Below are positions 20,237-29,172 of a DNA stretch of 64,000 nucleotides, piece after piece. Source of the stretch: Spongiibacter tropicus DSM 19543 (GTDB taxonomy: Bacteria > Pseudomonadota > Gammaproteobacteria > Pseudomonadales > Spongiibacteraceae). Each line of letters begins with the position of its first letter. The first letter of the stretch is position 1. Both the position numbers and the translations under genes were made by a program. The DNA lies in assembly GCF_000420325.1 (NCBI RefSeq), contig NZ_ATUS01000002.1, positions 248,001-312,000 of the forward strand, written 5' to 3'. Under the pieces are notes generated by a model, which was not told the DNA's origin, did no database searches, and was given only the letters and a program-made list of their open reading frames with translations.

Positions 20237-21511
20237 CTAATCGTCGCGCTCTTTGAGTTGTAGCAGCTCGCGAGCCCAGTTGACCAGGTCATTGCGGCCT
20301 TGGGCACCCGCGGCCTTAATCTCTGCAGTGGGGCTGTGAATCAGCTTATTGGTCAGGCCACGCGCCAACTGCTCAAGCACGGCGGCGGCGTCTTCACCTT
20401 TTTCCAGCTGACGGCGTGCACGCTCTAATTCAGCATCGCGCAGGCGCTCGGCCTTGGCGCGGTAATCCTTGATGGTATCCACCGCATCGCGCGAGCGCAG
20501 TCGCGCCTGCCAGTGCGCCACTGCGTCAATAATCAGCTGATCAGCCTTGCGCGCCTCGCTTTCACGGGCACGTTTATTTTCATCGACAATCTCGCGAAGG
20601 TCGTCAACGGTGTACAGGTACACGTCGTCCAGCTCGGCCACCTGTGGCTCAATATCGCGCGGAACCGCAATATCCACCATCACCATAGGGCGGTGCTTGC
20701 GCTTTTTCAGCGCCGTTTCAACCGCACCTTTGCCGAGAATCGGCAACTGACTGGCCGTAGAGGCCACCAGAATATCGGCCTCGCGCAAATAGCTGGGAAT
20801 ATCCGACAGCATGACCGCCTCCGCCTGAAAAGACTCAGCTAACTGATGCGCCCTTTCCAGCGTGCGGTTGGCAATCACGATGCGTTTCACACCTTTCTCT
20901 CGCAAGTGGCGCGCTACCAGCTCGATGGTTTCGCCGGCACCAATCAGCAGCGCCGTACACTTGCTCAGGTTGCTGAACACATGCTGCGTCAGAGACACCG
21001 CTGCGTAGGCCACGGATACCGGATTCTCGCCAATGGCCGTGTCGGTACGCACCTGCTTGGCCACGGCAAACACATGGGAGAACAGTTGATTCATCGCGGC
21101 ACCCGCAGTGCCAGCTTCAGCGGCCAGCGCGTAGGCGGACTTCATCTGCCCGAGGATTTGCGGCTCGCCCAGCACCATGGAGTCCAGCCCGGCGGCGACC
21201 TCCATCATATGCTGAAGGGCATCGCTGTCGCGGCTGACATAGCAGCATTCACTGAGCTGCGCGTGATCAACATGGTGGAAACGCGACAGCCAGTCGAGAA
21301 TGGCCTGCTCGCCACCCTCCTCGTCATCGTCCGCGGCCAACGCATAGATCTCGGTGCGGTTGCAGGTCGACAGGATCGCCATTTCTTCACCCAGGCCGGC
21401 AGCGACCCCGTCGCGCAAGGCAACGTGGATCTGTTCTGGCACAAACGCTACCCGCTCTCGCAAGGCGAGAGGCGCAGAATTGTGATTGATGCCAAGCAGG
21501 AGAAGTCTCAT
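20237..21511 (-). CDS. hemA: Glutamyl-tRNA reductase
   Basis: 424 residues from the ATG at 21511 ([20 protein letters not shown]), which matches the family N-terminus; an upstream in-frame start would add 21 unrelated residues. Reduces Glu-tRNA(Glu) to glutamate-1-semialdehyde, the first step of the C5 haem pathway. The catalytic cysteine is in [12 protein letters not shown] (near residue 50). The NADPH domain follows ([17 protein letters not shown], near 185), then the C-terminal dimerisation helices. Divergent from the TPR lipoprotein gene across about 220 bp. Confidence 0.98.
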   Translation of the reverse strand: MRLLLLGINHNSAPLALRERVAFVPEQIHVALRDGVAAGLGEEMAILSTCNRTEIYALAADDDEEGGEQAILDWLSRFHHVDHAQLSECCYVSRDSDALQHMMEVAAGLDSMVLGEPQILGQMKSAYALAAEAGTAGAAMNQLFSHVFAVAKQVRTDTAIGENPVSVAYAAVSLTQHVFSNLSKCTALLIGAGETIELVARHLREKGVKRIVIANRTLERAHQLAESFQAEAVMLSDIPSYLREADILVASTASQLPILGKGAVETALKKRKHRPMVMVDIAVPRDIEPQVAELDDVYLYTVDDLREIVDENKRARESEARKADQLIIDAVAHWQARLRSRDAVDTIKDYRAKAERLRDAELERARRQLEKGEDAAAVLEQLARGLTNKLIHSPTAEIKAAGAQGRNDLVNWARELLQLKERDD

Positions 21512-21729
21512 TACATCGAGAAGCCGAATCGGGAGCGCAAAAACTGAGGCGGATTCTACCAAGTTGGCACTCAAATGTGGATTTTATTACAGTGCCCACG
21601 GTCGAACAGAGCGAATACAGTAGGCTCAACGTCATCGCCTGCCCTGCAAAAGAGCGCCAAATCACCAGCGCTTGGGGTAGGATTGGCAAATACCGATAAC
21701 GGGCAACACAGCAATTCAACAGGACCCGC

Positions 21730-23445
21730 ATGTCATCATTGCGAACACTCAGCACTCTCGCCGCAGCAGTATTGCTGACAGCCTGTGCGCTCCCCGCCAG
21801 TCAACCGGCACCCACCCCACCGGAGCCTCAAGCTGCCGACACCCTCCAGCCAACTCGGCCACTGCCTGAGGACAGCGTGTATGACTTGCTGATCGCAGAA
21901 TTCGCCCTGCGAAATCAGGACCTGAACACAGCCCTTGCCCAATACCGCAAACAGGCCGACGCCACCGGCGATGTTGAACTGATCGCCACCACCGCCCGGC
22001 TGGCCGACTATATGGACCGCTACACTTTGGCGGAAACCTATGCGATGCACTGGCTGGAAGCCGACAATGACGCCAGCGAAGCCCACTTTATTCTTGCCAA
22101 TGCCCTGGCTCGACAGGGCCAGGCCTTGGACGCACTGCCACATATGGAGCGCGTACTCGAACTCGGTGGCGACAGCAATTTTGCCACCCTATCGGCCGCC
22201 GCGCTGACCCGCCCGGACAATGAAAAAGCCGCGTTTTACCAGGCGATAAATGATGCACTGCAACGCCACCCCGGTGACAACAGCCTGCGCACCGGCACGG
22301 CATTGATGCTGCAGTACCATCATGAGGAAGAGGCGGCGCTCAGCCTGATTCGCCAGGTTTTGGACGAAGAACCCGATAATGTCCATGCACTGCTGATAGA
22401 AACCCGCACCCTCAGTCAGATGGGGCGCGACGACGAGGCCATGACCCGCCTGAAATATGCCGTCGACAACAATCCTCACCACAAGCGCCTGCGCCACGAC
22501 CTGGCCCGCAGGCTGGTTAAAACTGACTTGTATCAGGCCAAAGCGCACTACGAAGTCCTGGCCCGTCAATATCCGCAGGATCACGACATCCTGCTGGAGC
22601 TGATGCTGATCAACCGAGAACTGGACCATGACGGCGAAGCCGACCAGCAGCTCAAAGTGCTCAGCGACGACCCGGAACACCGCAGCCGAGCCCACTATGT
22701 TCTCGGCCGACTTGCCGAAGAAGAACGCGACTGGGCCGACGCGCTCAGTCACTATGAAAATGCCACACAATCCCCTGAATTCAGTGAGGCCAGTCGCCGT
22801 CTGGCCAGCATCAGCCTGTCGACGGAAGGTCAGGAAAAAGCACTGGCGCGACTGAAAGCACTGCGCGAAGCCCAGCCCCAACAGGCAGAAATACTGTATC
22901 TACTCGAAGCGGAAATTCTGCGCAAAGAAAGGCTGAATCAGCGGGGCATGACCCTGATGACGCAGGCATTAGCAGAACTGCCCAACAGCGACCAGCTACG
23001 CTACGCCCGCTCACTGTTCGCCGAAGGAATCGGCGATCTGAAAACGGTCGAAACTGATCTGCGCCACATCCTTGCGCGCAAACCCGACGACGTAGCGGCA
23101 TTGAACGCTCTGGGTTACACGCTGGCGAATCTGAGTAGCCGGTTAGACGAAGCACAACAACTGGTCTCTCGCGCCCTGACCCTCGAACCGGACGATCCGG
23201 CCATCCTCGACAGCTATGGCTGGATACTGCTGTTGAAAGGCAACACCCAGGAAGCACTGAACTATCTCGAACGCGCCTTCGCACAAGACAGCGACCACGA
23301 GATTGCAGCCCATCTTGGCGAAGCCTACTGGCTGCTGGGGCGCGAAGACGAAGCCCGCAAGGTCTGGCAGGAAGGACTCAAAAACACCCCAGACAGCCCA
23401 ATTATTTATGACACGCTCAAACGCCTGAAACTGATTGATGACTGA
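21730..23445 (+). CDS. Tetratricopeptide-repeat lipoprotein upstream of lolB
   Basis: 571 residues. The N-terminus has a lipoprotein signal with lipobox LLTAC (Cys near 18), then a proline-rich linker, then TPR-like helical repeats to the end. Examples are DVAALNALGYTLANLSSRLD, AILDSYGWILLLKGNTQEAL and EIAAHLGEAYWLLGREDEAR. The gene precedes lolB as in pseudomonads (PA4667 type), suggesting a link to outer-membrane lipoprotein traffic, but its function is not established. The stop overlaps the lolB start. Confidence 0.88.
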   Translation: MSSLRTLSTLAAAVLLTACALPASQPAPTPPEPQAADTLQPTRPLPEDSVYDLLIAEFALRNQDLNTALAQYRKQADATGDVELIATTARLADYMDRYTLAETYAMHWLEADNDASEAHFILANALARQGQALDALPHMERVLELGGDSNFATLSAAALTRPDNEKAAFYQAINDALQRHPGDNSLRTGTALMLQYHHEEEAALSLIRQVLDEEPDNVHALLIETRTLSQMGRDDEAMTRLKYAVDNNPHHKRLRHDLARRLVKTDLYQAKAHYEVLARQYPQDHDILLELMLINRELDHDGEADQQLKVLSDDPEHRSRAHYVLGRLAEEERDWADALSHYENATQSPEFSEASRRLASISLSTEGQEKALARLKALREAQPQQAEILYLLEAEILRKERLNQRGMTLMTQALAELPNSDQLRYARSLFAEGIGDLKTVETDLRHILARKPDDVAALNALGYTLANLSSRLDEAQQLVSRALTLEPDDPAILDSYGWILLLKGNTQEALNYLERAFAQDSDHEIAAHLGEAYWLLGREDEARKVWQEGLKNTPDSPIIYDTLKRLKLIDD

Positions 23446-24010
23446 CTATACCCGCACACTACCTCTGATCGCCGCACTGCTGCTCGTCAGCGCCTGCAGC
23501 AGCCTGCCGCCTGCAACATCAACCGACAGCGACTGGCTTATGCAAGGACGTATCGGCCTCTGGATGGGCGATCAGCAAGAAAGCAGCCAGATCCGCTGGC
23601 TGCAGTGTGGCCGTGACAATAGCCGCATTCGCCTCAGCGGCCCCATGGGAGTCGGTGGTGCCGAGATCATCAGTGACCGCTACGGAGCGGAACTCAACTA
23701 CAAAGGGGAGACTCGCCGCGCCCAGAATGCCGAACAACTTGCTGCAGAAATCGGCTGGCCCGTTCCTGTTTATGCTCTACGCTACTGGCTGCGGGGCCAG
23801 GCCGCACCTGACTCACCACTGACGGCAGAGGTCAGCCCCGACGGACGGCTTGCCCATCTGGAACAACTCGGCTGGACACTCGACTTCGCACACGATGCAA
23901 ACGCCCGTGAAGAGACGCTGCCCAAGCGGGTTGAAGCCCGCCGACAGGACGTACGCCTTAAGCTGCTGATCAGCAGCTGGTCACAAGCCAGCGAAGAATG
24001 TACAAAATGA
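23438..24010 (+). CDS. lolB: Outer-membrane lipoprotein receptor LolB
   Basis: 190 residues from the ATG at 23438, overlapping the preceding stop. LolB accepts lipoproteins from periplasmic LolA and inserts them into the outer membrane. The lipobox LVSAC places the lipidated Cys near residue 20. The family hydrophobic segments [19 protein letters not shown] and the [12 protein letters not shown] region are present, and the C-terminal [21 protein letters not shown] is typical. Overlaps ispE by 4 bp. Confidence 0.95.
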   Translation: MTDYTRTLPLIAALLLVSACSSLPPATSTDSDWLMQGRIGLWMGDQQESSQIRWLQCGRDNSRIRLSGPMGVGGAEIISDRYGAELNYKGETRRAQNAEQLAAEIGWPVPVYALRYWLRGQAAPDSPLTAEVSPDGRLAHLEQLGWTLDFAHDANAREETLPKRVEARRQDVRLKLLISSWSQASEECTK

Positions 24011-24849
24011 GCCAGCTCAGCCTACCCTGTCCCGCCAAAATCAACCTGTTCCTGCACATCACCGGGCGCCGCCCCGATGGTTACCACGAACTGCAGACGG
24101 TTTTTCAGTTGCTCGACTATGGCGACACGCTTCATCTGACTGACAGAAGCGACGGCCAACTGCACTTCCTGAGTAAACTGCCCGGCGTGAACGACGGCAA
24201 CAATCTGATCCTGCGCGCCGCAAGGCTGCTACAGGACGCCAGTGGCAGCCCTCTAGGCGCCGATATTCGCCTGGACAAGCGCCTGCCGATGGGTGGCGGC
24301 ATCGGCGGCGGCAGCTCCGATGCCGCCTCCACCTTGCTGGGCCTGAACAGCTTATGGCAACTCGGCCTGAGTCTGGATGCCCTCGCCGAGCTGGGCTTAG
24401 AGCTGGGCGCCGATGTGCCCGTCTTTGTTCGCGGACGGACCGCCTGGGCAGAAGGTGTCGGCGAGATCATTCGCCCCATCGACACCGCATCGCGCTGGTA
24501 TCTGATCCTCCGCCCCGACTGCGAAGTCAGCACCGCAGAAATTTTTTCGCATGAACAATTGACACGTCATGACTCACCCATCAAAATAGCGGCCTTTCTT
24601 GAGGGGGCCACTGGGAACAGCTGCCAAAAACTGGTCAGAACGCTGTATCCAGAAGTTGATAAGGCCTTGATTTGGCTGGATCAATTTTCCCCCGCGAGAC
24701 TCACCGGCACCGGTTCCTGTGTGTTCGCGAGTTTCGACAGCAAGAGTGCAGCAGCCAGTGTTTTGGCGCAGTGCCCGACAAACATGAGCGGGTTTATCGC
24801 GAAGGGTGTAAACCACTCGCCACTGCACACCACACTCGCTGAGGCGTAA
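24007..24849 (+). CDS. ispE: 4-diphosphocytidyl-2-C-methyl-D-erythritol kinase
   Basis: 280 residues from the ATG at 24007, whose ATGA overlaps the lolB stop; a start three codons earlier is possible. GHMP-family kinase of the MEP isoprenoid pathway. The opening [22 protein letters not shown] holds the catalytic Lys. The ATP loop is [16 protein letters not shown] (near residue 95) and the third GHMP motif is [12 protein letters not shown] (near 235). tRNA-Gln begins only 8 bp after the stop. Confidence 0.97.
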   Translation: MSQLSLPCPAKINLFLHITGRRPDGYHELQTVFQLLDYGDTLHLTDRSDGQLHFLSKLPGVNDGNNLILRAARLLQDASGSPLGADIRLDKRLPMGGGIGGGSSDAASTLLGLNSLWQLGLSLDALAELGLELGADVPVFVRGRTAWAEGVGEIIRPIDTASRWYLILRPDCEVSTAEIFSHEQLTRHDSPIKIAAFLEGATGNSCQKLVRTLYPEVDKALIWLDQFSPARLTGTGSCVFASFDSKSAAASVLAQCPTNMSGFIAKGVNHSPLHTTLAEA

Positions 24850-24857
24850 CGGTTTAC

Positions 24858-24932
24858 TGGGGTGTCGCCAAGCGGCAAGGCACTGGGTTTTGATCTCAGC
24901 ATTCGTAGGTTCGAATCCTACCACCCCAGCCA
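24858..24932 (+). tRNA. tRNA-Gln (anticodon TTG)
   Basis: 75-nt cloverleaf including encoded CCA. The acceptor stem is TGGGGTG/CACCCCA. The anticodon arm CTGGG-TTTTGAT-CTCAG places TTG at positions 34-36. The T arm is GTAGG-TTCGAAT-CCTAC. It lies between ispE and prs as in pseudomonads. Its 3' end and the following TTTT are repeated exactly at 25088-25109. Confidence 0.97.
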
Positions 24933-24936
24933 TTTT
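24915..24936 (+). repeat. 22-bp direct repeat, copy 1 (3' end of tRNA-Gln)
   Basis: Covers the 3' half of the T arm, the acceptor strand, the CCA and four following T residues. An identical 22-bp copy lies at 25088-25109, 173 bp away. Repeats of a tRNA 3' end are the usual scar of tRNA-targeted integration or of tail duplication. Confidence 0.85.
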
Positions 24937-24996
24937 GACAGAGTGATACGAGGTATTCGGCGCTCTGACGGGGAAAGGCAATAGACAGCCTGATCC

Positions 24997-25095
24997 GGTA
25001 GGATCGAACCGAGGTTCGATAAGTGCTTTGCACTTAGGCATCGCAAAGCGATGGCTGAAAGCCAAAGGCCCGGCAGGGCCGCAGCCCATCCTACC
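24997..25095 (+). repeat. Cluster of five short hairpins inside an outer stem
   Basis: An outer inverted repeat GGTAGGAT (24997-25004) and ATCCTACC (25088-25095) encloses five consecutive inverted repeats with almost no spacer. They are ATCGAACC/GGTTCGAT (25003-25020), AAGTGC/GCACTT (25021-25035), CATCGC/GCGATG (25039-25053), TGGCT/AGCCA (25052-25064) and GGCCC/GGGCC (25067-25080). Hairpin 1 shares two bases with the outer stem and hairpins 3 and 4 share two. The RNA could fold as a multibranch structure. GTAGGATCGAA at 24998-25008 differs at one position from the tRNA-Gln T arm, and GGTTCGA recurs at 25013. No coding potential is seen. Confidence 0.75.
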
Positions 25096-25109
25096 ACCCC
25101 AGCCATTTT
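25088..25109 (+). repeat. 22-bp direct repeat, copy 2
   Basis: Exact copy of 24915-24936. It is followed 2 bp later by a strong intrinsic terminator that would suit tRNA-Gln, suggesting this is the ancestral tRNA 3' end and that the 173-bp segment was added between. Confidence 0.85.
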
Positions 25110-25111
25110 CA

Positions 25112-25141
25112 GATTCCCGCCCTATGGCGGGAATCTTGTTT
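25112..25141 (+). terminator. Intrinsic terminator after the tRNA-Gln region
   Basis: Perfect 10-bp stem GATTCCCGCC/GGCGGGAATC with a 4-nt loop (ctat), followed by TTGTTT. It separates tRNA-Gln and its downstream element from prs. Confidence 0.85.
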
Positions 25142-25241
25142 ATGGTTTACGGTTCCAGACAAGCTGCCCGCATGTACTTAATCAGCTTGCCATGAAACCT
25201 GCTCTTCACGACTTTAACCTCAGCCTTACAGGACTTCGACC

Positions 25242-26186
25242 GTGCACAATATGATGGTCTTCAGCGGCAACGCCAACCCCGAGCTGGCTCGCAAGGTTGC
25301 CGAGCACCTCCGCCTTCCACTCGGTGACGCCACGGTCAGCAAGTTCAGCGATGGCGAAGTCTTTGTCGAAATCAATGACAACGTACGTGGCGCCGATGTC
25401 TTCCTGATTCAACCAACCTGCGCACCGACCAATGACAATCTGATGGAGCTGGTGGTAATGGCTGATGCCATGCGCCGCGCCTCAGCCGGGCGCATTACTG
25501 CCGTCGTCCCCTACTTCGGTTATGCCCGCCAGGATCGCCGTGTACGCTCTCAGCGCGTACCTATCTCTGCCAAGGTTGTGGCTGACATCCTCAGTGGTGT
25601 GGGCATCAATCGCGTTCTGACCGTCGACCTGCACGCCGAACAGATTCAGGGTTTCTTTGACGTTCCCGTCGACAATGTCTACGGCTCACCCATTCTGCTG
25701 GACGACATTACTCGACAAAACTACCCGGACCAGATGGTCGTTTCTCCCGATATCGGCGGCGTTGTTCGCGCCCGCGCTGTCGCCAAGCGACTGAACGATG
25801 CCGACCTCGCAATTATCGACAAGCGCCGCCCGAAAGCCGGTGTCGCTCAAGTCATGCATATCATCGGTGAAGTTGAAGGCAAGACCTGCCTACTGGTCGA
25901 CGATATGGTCGATACTGCCGGAACACTTTGCAAAGCCGCCGCCGCACTGAAAGCGCAAGGCGCTGCAAAAGTTGTCGCTTACTGTACACATCCTGTATTA
26001 TCCGGGCCCGCTGTGGACAACATCAGCAATTCCGATCTGGATGAGCTGGTGGTGACTGACACGATCCCCCTGTCAGAAGCTGCAGCCAACTGCACAAAAA
26101 TTCGCCAGCTTACCCTGGCAAACCTGCTGGCCGAGTCGATTCGACGGGTCAGCAATGAAGAGTCGATCAGCGCCCTGTTCCGCTAA
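25242..26186 (+). CDS. prs: Ribose-phosphate pyrophosphokinase
   Basis: 314 residues from a GTG at 25242 with AGGA 8 nt upstream; the product begins [15 protein letters not shown], aligning with the family N-terminus. Makes PRPP from ribose 5-phosphate and ATP for purine, pyrimidine, histidine and NAD synthesis. Signatures are [20 protein letters not shown] (near 93-112, ATP binding), [17 protein letters not shown] (near 128), and the PRPP loop [12 protein letters not shown] (near 216). Confidence 0.98.
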   Translation: MHNMMVFSGNANPELARKVAEHLRLPLGDATVSKFSDGEVFVEINDNVRGADVFLIQPTCAPTNDNLMELVVMADAMRRASAGRITAVVPYFGYARQDRRVRSQRVPISAKVVADILSGVGINRVLTVDLHAEQIQGFFDVPVDNVYGSPILLDDITRQNYPDQMVVSPDIGGVVRARAVAKRLNDADLAIIDKRRPKAGVAQVMHIIGEVEGKTCLLVDDMVDTAGTLCKAAAALKAQGAAKVVAYCTHPVLSGPAVDNISNSDLDELVVTDTIPLSEAAANCTKIRQLTLANLLAESIRRVSNEESISALFR

Positions 26187-26219
26187 TTCCAGCGCAACAC
26201 CACACTGCTTCGACATACG

Positions 26220-26251
26220 CCGCCGGACTGGTCGCAAGTTCGGCGGTTTTT
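26220..26251 (+). terminator. Intrinsic terminator or attenuator between prs and rplY
   Basis: 10-bp stem CCGCCGGACT/AGTTCGGCGG (one G-T pair) with a 7-nt loop, followed by TTTTTC. It ends 22 bp before the rplY start, so rplY would need read-through or a promoter inside prs. Confidence 0.8.
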
Positions 26252-26272
26252 CGCTTTATATGAGGAGACATT

Positions 26273-26917
26273 ATGTCCAGCGAATACACGGTAAACGCCA
26301 AAGCGCGTACTGACGTAGGGAAAGGTGCGAGCCGCCGCCTGCGTCGCTTGGCTAGCGAAGTTCCTGCGATTATCTACGGTGGCGACAAAGCCCCTCAGAT
26401 GATCAGCATTCCCCACAAAGATCTGGTCTGGTTCCTGGAAGACGAAGCGTTCTTCAGCTCCGTTTTGACCATTGACGTCGACGGCAACAAAGAGTCTGTG
26501 GTTATTAAAGACTTGCACCGTCACCCAGCCAAAGCGCAGCTTCTGCACGCAGATTTCCTGCGCGTCAGCGCCGACACCAAGATCACACTGCAAGTACCGC
26601 TGCACTTCATCAACGAAGAAGGCTGCCACGGTGTGAAAATGCAGGGTGGCTCTATCACCCACGCAATGACCGAACTGGAAGTCCAGTGTCTGCCTAAAGA
26701 TCTGCCCGAGTTCATCGAAGTGGACATGCTGGACCTGAAAACCGGCGATATCGTCCACATTTCAGACCTGAAACTGCCTGCTGGCGTTGAAAGCACCGCA
26801 CTGATTCTGGGCGAAGACCACGACTCAGCCGTTGCCAGCGTTCAAGCACCTCGCGGTGGCGGCAGCAGTGATGACGACGCTGAAGAAGACAGCGAAGGCG
26901 AGAGCGAAGAATCTTAA
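26273..26917 (+). CDS. rplY: 50S ribosomal protein L25, long Ctc/TL5 form
   Basis: 214 residues. The N-terminal L25 domain (about 1-95; SRRLRRLASEVPAIIYGG) binds 5S rRNA. The C-terminal TL5 beta domain (about 100-190; SITHAMTELEVQCLPKDLP) is present, unlike in E. coli, whose L25 has 94 residues. The tail is very acidic (DDDAEEDSEGESEES). TGAGGAGACATT precedes the ATG. The rplY-pth-ychF order is conserved in gammaproteobacteria. Confidence 0.98.
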   Translation: MSSEYTVNAKARTDVGKGASRRLRRLASEVPAIIYGGDKAPQMISIPHKDLVWFLEDEAFFSSVLTIDVDGNKESVVIKDLHRHPAKAQLLHADFLRVSADTKITLQVPLHFINEEGCHGVKMQGGSITHAMTELEVQCLPKDLPEFIEVDMLDLKTGDIVHISDLKLPAGVESTALILGEDHDSAVASVQAPRGGGSSDDDAEEDSEGESEES

Positions 26918-26940
26918 TTTCGCTTTGAGCAGGCGCCCCA

Positions 26941-27528
26941 GTGACCCGAATCAAACTGATTGTTGGGCTGGCCAACCCCGGCCAGCAATATCAGGATACT
27001 CGTCACAACGCGGGTGCCTGGCTCGTCTCTGAGTTGGCCCGGCAACAGGGCTGCTCGCTACAGGCCGAATCGCGTTTTCATGGCGATACCGGCCGTTTTT
27101 TTATGGACGGGCAGGACATTCGCCTACTCATCCCCTCCACCTATATGAATCGCAGTGGTCAAGCCATTGCAGCAATGGCCAATTTCTTCAAAATTGCGCC
27201 GGAAGAAATCCTGATTGCCCACGACGAACTCGACCTGCCTCCGGGCAGCGCCCGCTTTAAAAGCGGCGGCGGGCACGGCGGACACAATGGCCTTCGCGAC
27301 AGCATCGAGAAGCTGGGTAACAACCGGAACTTCCATCGCCTGCGCATTGGCATTGGTCATCCGGGCAGCGCAGACCAGGTCACCGGCTATGTACTGGGCA
27401 AACCCAGCAATGATGACCGTATTGCGATTGACCACTGCATTGATGAAGCACTTCGCTGCCTGCCGGACGCCGTCAACGGTGACTGGGCCAAGGCCATGAA
27501 TCGACTACACAGCTACAAACAGGGATAA
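26941..27528 (+). CDS. pth: Peptidyl-tRNA hydrolase
   Basis: 195 residues from a GTG at 26941 ([16 protein letters not shown]). Cleaves peptidyl-tRNAs dropped from ribosomes. Catalytic residues are visible: Asn in GLANPG (near 11), His in [11 protein letters not shown] (near 21), Asn in [10 protein letters not shown] (near 68) and Asp in [11 protein letters not shown] (near 94). The [11 protein letters not shown] loop follows. 23 bp after rplY and 4 bp before ychF. Confidence 0.97.
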   Translation: MTRIKLIVGLANPGQQYQDTRHNAGAWLVSELARQQGCSLQAESRFHGDTGRFFMDGQDIRLLIPSTYMNRSGQAIAAMANFFKIAPEEILIAHDELDLPPGSARFKSGGGHGGHNGLRDSIEKLGNNRNFHRLRIGIGHPGSADQVTGYVLGKPSNDDRIAIDHCIDEALRCLPDAVNGDWAKAMNRLHSYKQG

Positions 27529-27532
27529 CACC

Positions 27533-28624
27533 ATGGGTTTCAATTGCGGCATCGTCGGACTTCCCAACGTCGGCAAATCGACACTGTTTAACGCCCTCAC
27601 CAAGGCGGGCATCGACGCCGAGAACTTCCCCTTCTGCACCATTGAACCCAACTCTGGCATCGTGGCCGTACCCGATCCTCGTCTGCAGGTTCTGGCAGGC
27701 ATCGTGTCCCCCGAACGCGTGCTTCCCGCAACCATGGAGTTCGTCGATATCGCCGGACTGGTTGCCGGCGCTTCCAAGGGCGAAGGCCTGGGCAACAAGT
27801 TCCTGGCTAATATCCGCGAAACCGATGCCATTGCTCACGTCGTACGCTGCTTTGATAACGACAACGTCATTCACGTCGCCAACAAAGTCGATCCTGCCGC
27901 CGATATTGATGTGATCAACACCGAACTGGCTCTGGCAGACCTCGATGCCGTAGAGAAGCAGCTGCAGAAAGTCAGCCGCACCGCCAAAAGCGGCGACAAA
28001 GAAGCTGTGGCAATGAAAGCGCTACTTGAGAAGCTTCAATCACACCTGGACCAAGGCAAGCCGCTGCGCTCATTAACGCTGGATGACAACGAACAGGCAC
28101 GGGCCGCCACGCTGCACCTGCTGACGACCAAGCCAACCATGTACATCGCTAACGTCAACGAAGATGGCTTTGAAGACAATCCCCACCTGGATGTGGTGCG
28201 CCGTATTGCGGAAGAAGAAGGGGCTATCGTCGTGCCCATCTGCAACAAACTGGAATCGGAAATCGCCGAACTCGACGACGAGGAAAAAGGCGAGTTCCTG
28301 GCCGATCTCGGCATGGAAGAGCCCGGTCTGGATCGCGTTATTCGCGCGGGCTACCAGTTGCTGGGCCTGCAGACCTACTTTACGGCAGGTGTTAAAGAAG
28401 TCCGCGCCTGGACCATCCCAGTTGGCGCCACAGCGCCCCAATCGGCTGGTAAAATCCATACCGATTTTGAGAAAGGCTTCATTCGTGCCGAAGTCATCGG
28501 CTACGACGACTACGTAAGCAACAAGGGTGAACAAGGCGCCAAAGACGCCGGCAAATGGCGACTGGAAGGCAAGGACTACATCGTCAAAGACGGCGACGTC
28601 GTCCACTTCCGCTTTAACGTCTAA
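27533..28624 (+). CDS. ychF: Ribosome-associated ATPase/GTPase YchF
   Basis: 363 residues. Obg-family P-loop protein that prefers ATP (OLA1/YchF). The P-loop is [14 protein letters not shown] (near 8-21), switch motif [17 protein letters not shown] (near 70), and NVNEDG replaces the usual NKxD specificity motif, as in YchF. The C-terminal TGS domain (about 278-361; [16 protein letters not shown]) is complete. Translated just after pth; tRNA-Met lies 72 bp downstream. Confidence 0.98.
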   Translation: MGFNCGIVGLPNVGKSTLFNALTKAGIDAENFPFCTIEPNSGIVAVPDPRLQVLAGIVSPERVLPATMEFVDIAGLVAGASKGEGLGNKFLANIRETDAIAHVVRCFDNDNVIHVANKVDPAADIDVINTELALADLDAVEKQLQKVSRTAKSGDKEAVAMKALLEKLQSHLDQGKPLRSLTLDDNEQARAATLHLLTTKPTMYIANVNEDGFEDNPHLDVVRRIAEEEGAIVVPICNKLESEIAELDDEEKGEFLADLGMEEPGLDRVIRAGYQLLGLQTYFTAGVKEVRAWTIPVGATAPQSAGKIHTDFEKGFIRAEVIGYDDYVSNKGEQGAKDAGKWRLEGKDYIVKDGDVVHFRFNV

Positions 28625-28696
28625 TGCACTGCGCGCAGGCTTGACAAGCTACTGAGAAGTCAGGAAAATGCGCGCCTTCTCTCGACAGAGATCTGT

Positions 28697-28773
28697 GGCA
28701 AGGTAGCTCAGTTGGTTAGAGCACAACACTCATAATGTTGGGGTCGGCGGTTCGAATCCGCCCCTTGCTACCA
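28697..28773 (+). tRNA. tRNA-Met elongator (anticodon CAT)
   Basis: 77-nt cloverleaf with encoded CCA. Acceptor GGCAAGG pairs with CCTTGCT through one G-U pair at position 1-72. The D arm is GCTC-AGTTGGTTA-GAGC, the anticodon loop is CTCATAA with CAT, and the T arm is CGGCGG-TTCGAAT-CCGCC. The sequence matches elongator rather than initiator methionine tRNA. The order after ychF is as in pseudomonads. Confidence 0.96.
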
Positions 28774-28785
28774 CTATTCAAGAAG

Positions 28786-28808
28786 ACCACCCAAGCGGTG
28801 GTTTTTTT
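28786..28808 (+). terminator. Intrinsic terminator of tRNA-Met
   Basis: 6-bp stem ACCACC/GGTGGT, 5-nt loop, then seven T residues. Lies 13 bp after the tRNA 3' end. Confidence 0.85.
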
Positions 28809-29172
28809 ATGCCCGAGAAAAAGCCCTCTGCCCTCCACGGATAGATAAGAACCGCCGTTGCTCAATGGGCACAGCGCTTGCCATCTCCCGAAATCAGTAG
28901 CTGCGGCCAACCACACTGCATGCCATTGAGCATCGTCGCCCATAGCGCCAAAACAGCGCTTGTCAGTCGCAATGTGTCTCAGTAAGAAGCAAATTCCACC
29001 CGGTTCACAAGTTTCCCCCATCCCCCACACATTTACGCTAATATGCTTTCATGATGAGGAGCTTACTGAGATAAGCTAAAGTACAAGCTTGCTCACCAAG
29101 CACCGATATAACAACTCACGGCTGTCTCATTGACGCCGCCTAGAATAGATTGGAACTAAGTAGGGGACTCGT
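28809..29172. other. Intergenic region without recognised genes
   Basis: About 360 bp between the tRNA-Met terminator and the Ig-like lipoprotein gene. It contains only a small inverted repeat AGCTTA/TAAGCT near 29063 and an AGGGGA ribosome site just before 29173. I see no convincing promoter pair or RNA gene. Confidence 0.5.

Noticed and set aside
24574-25106. Minus-strand open frames across tRNA-Gln and the hairpin cluster
   Set aside because: They are translations of the tRNA antisense strand and the structured repeat, a well-known source of spurious hypothetical proteins.
28716-29030. A 104-codon minus-strand frame across tRNA-Met
   Set aside because: Its C-terminus is antisense tRNA-Met; a typical spurious annotation.
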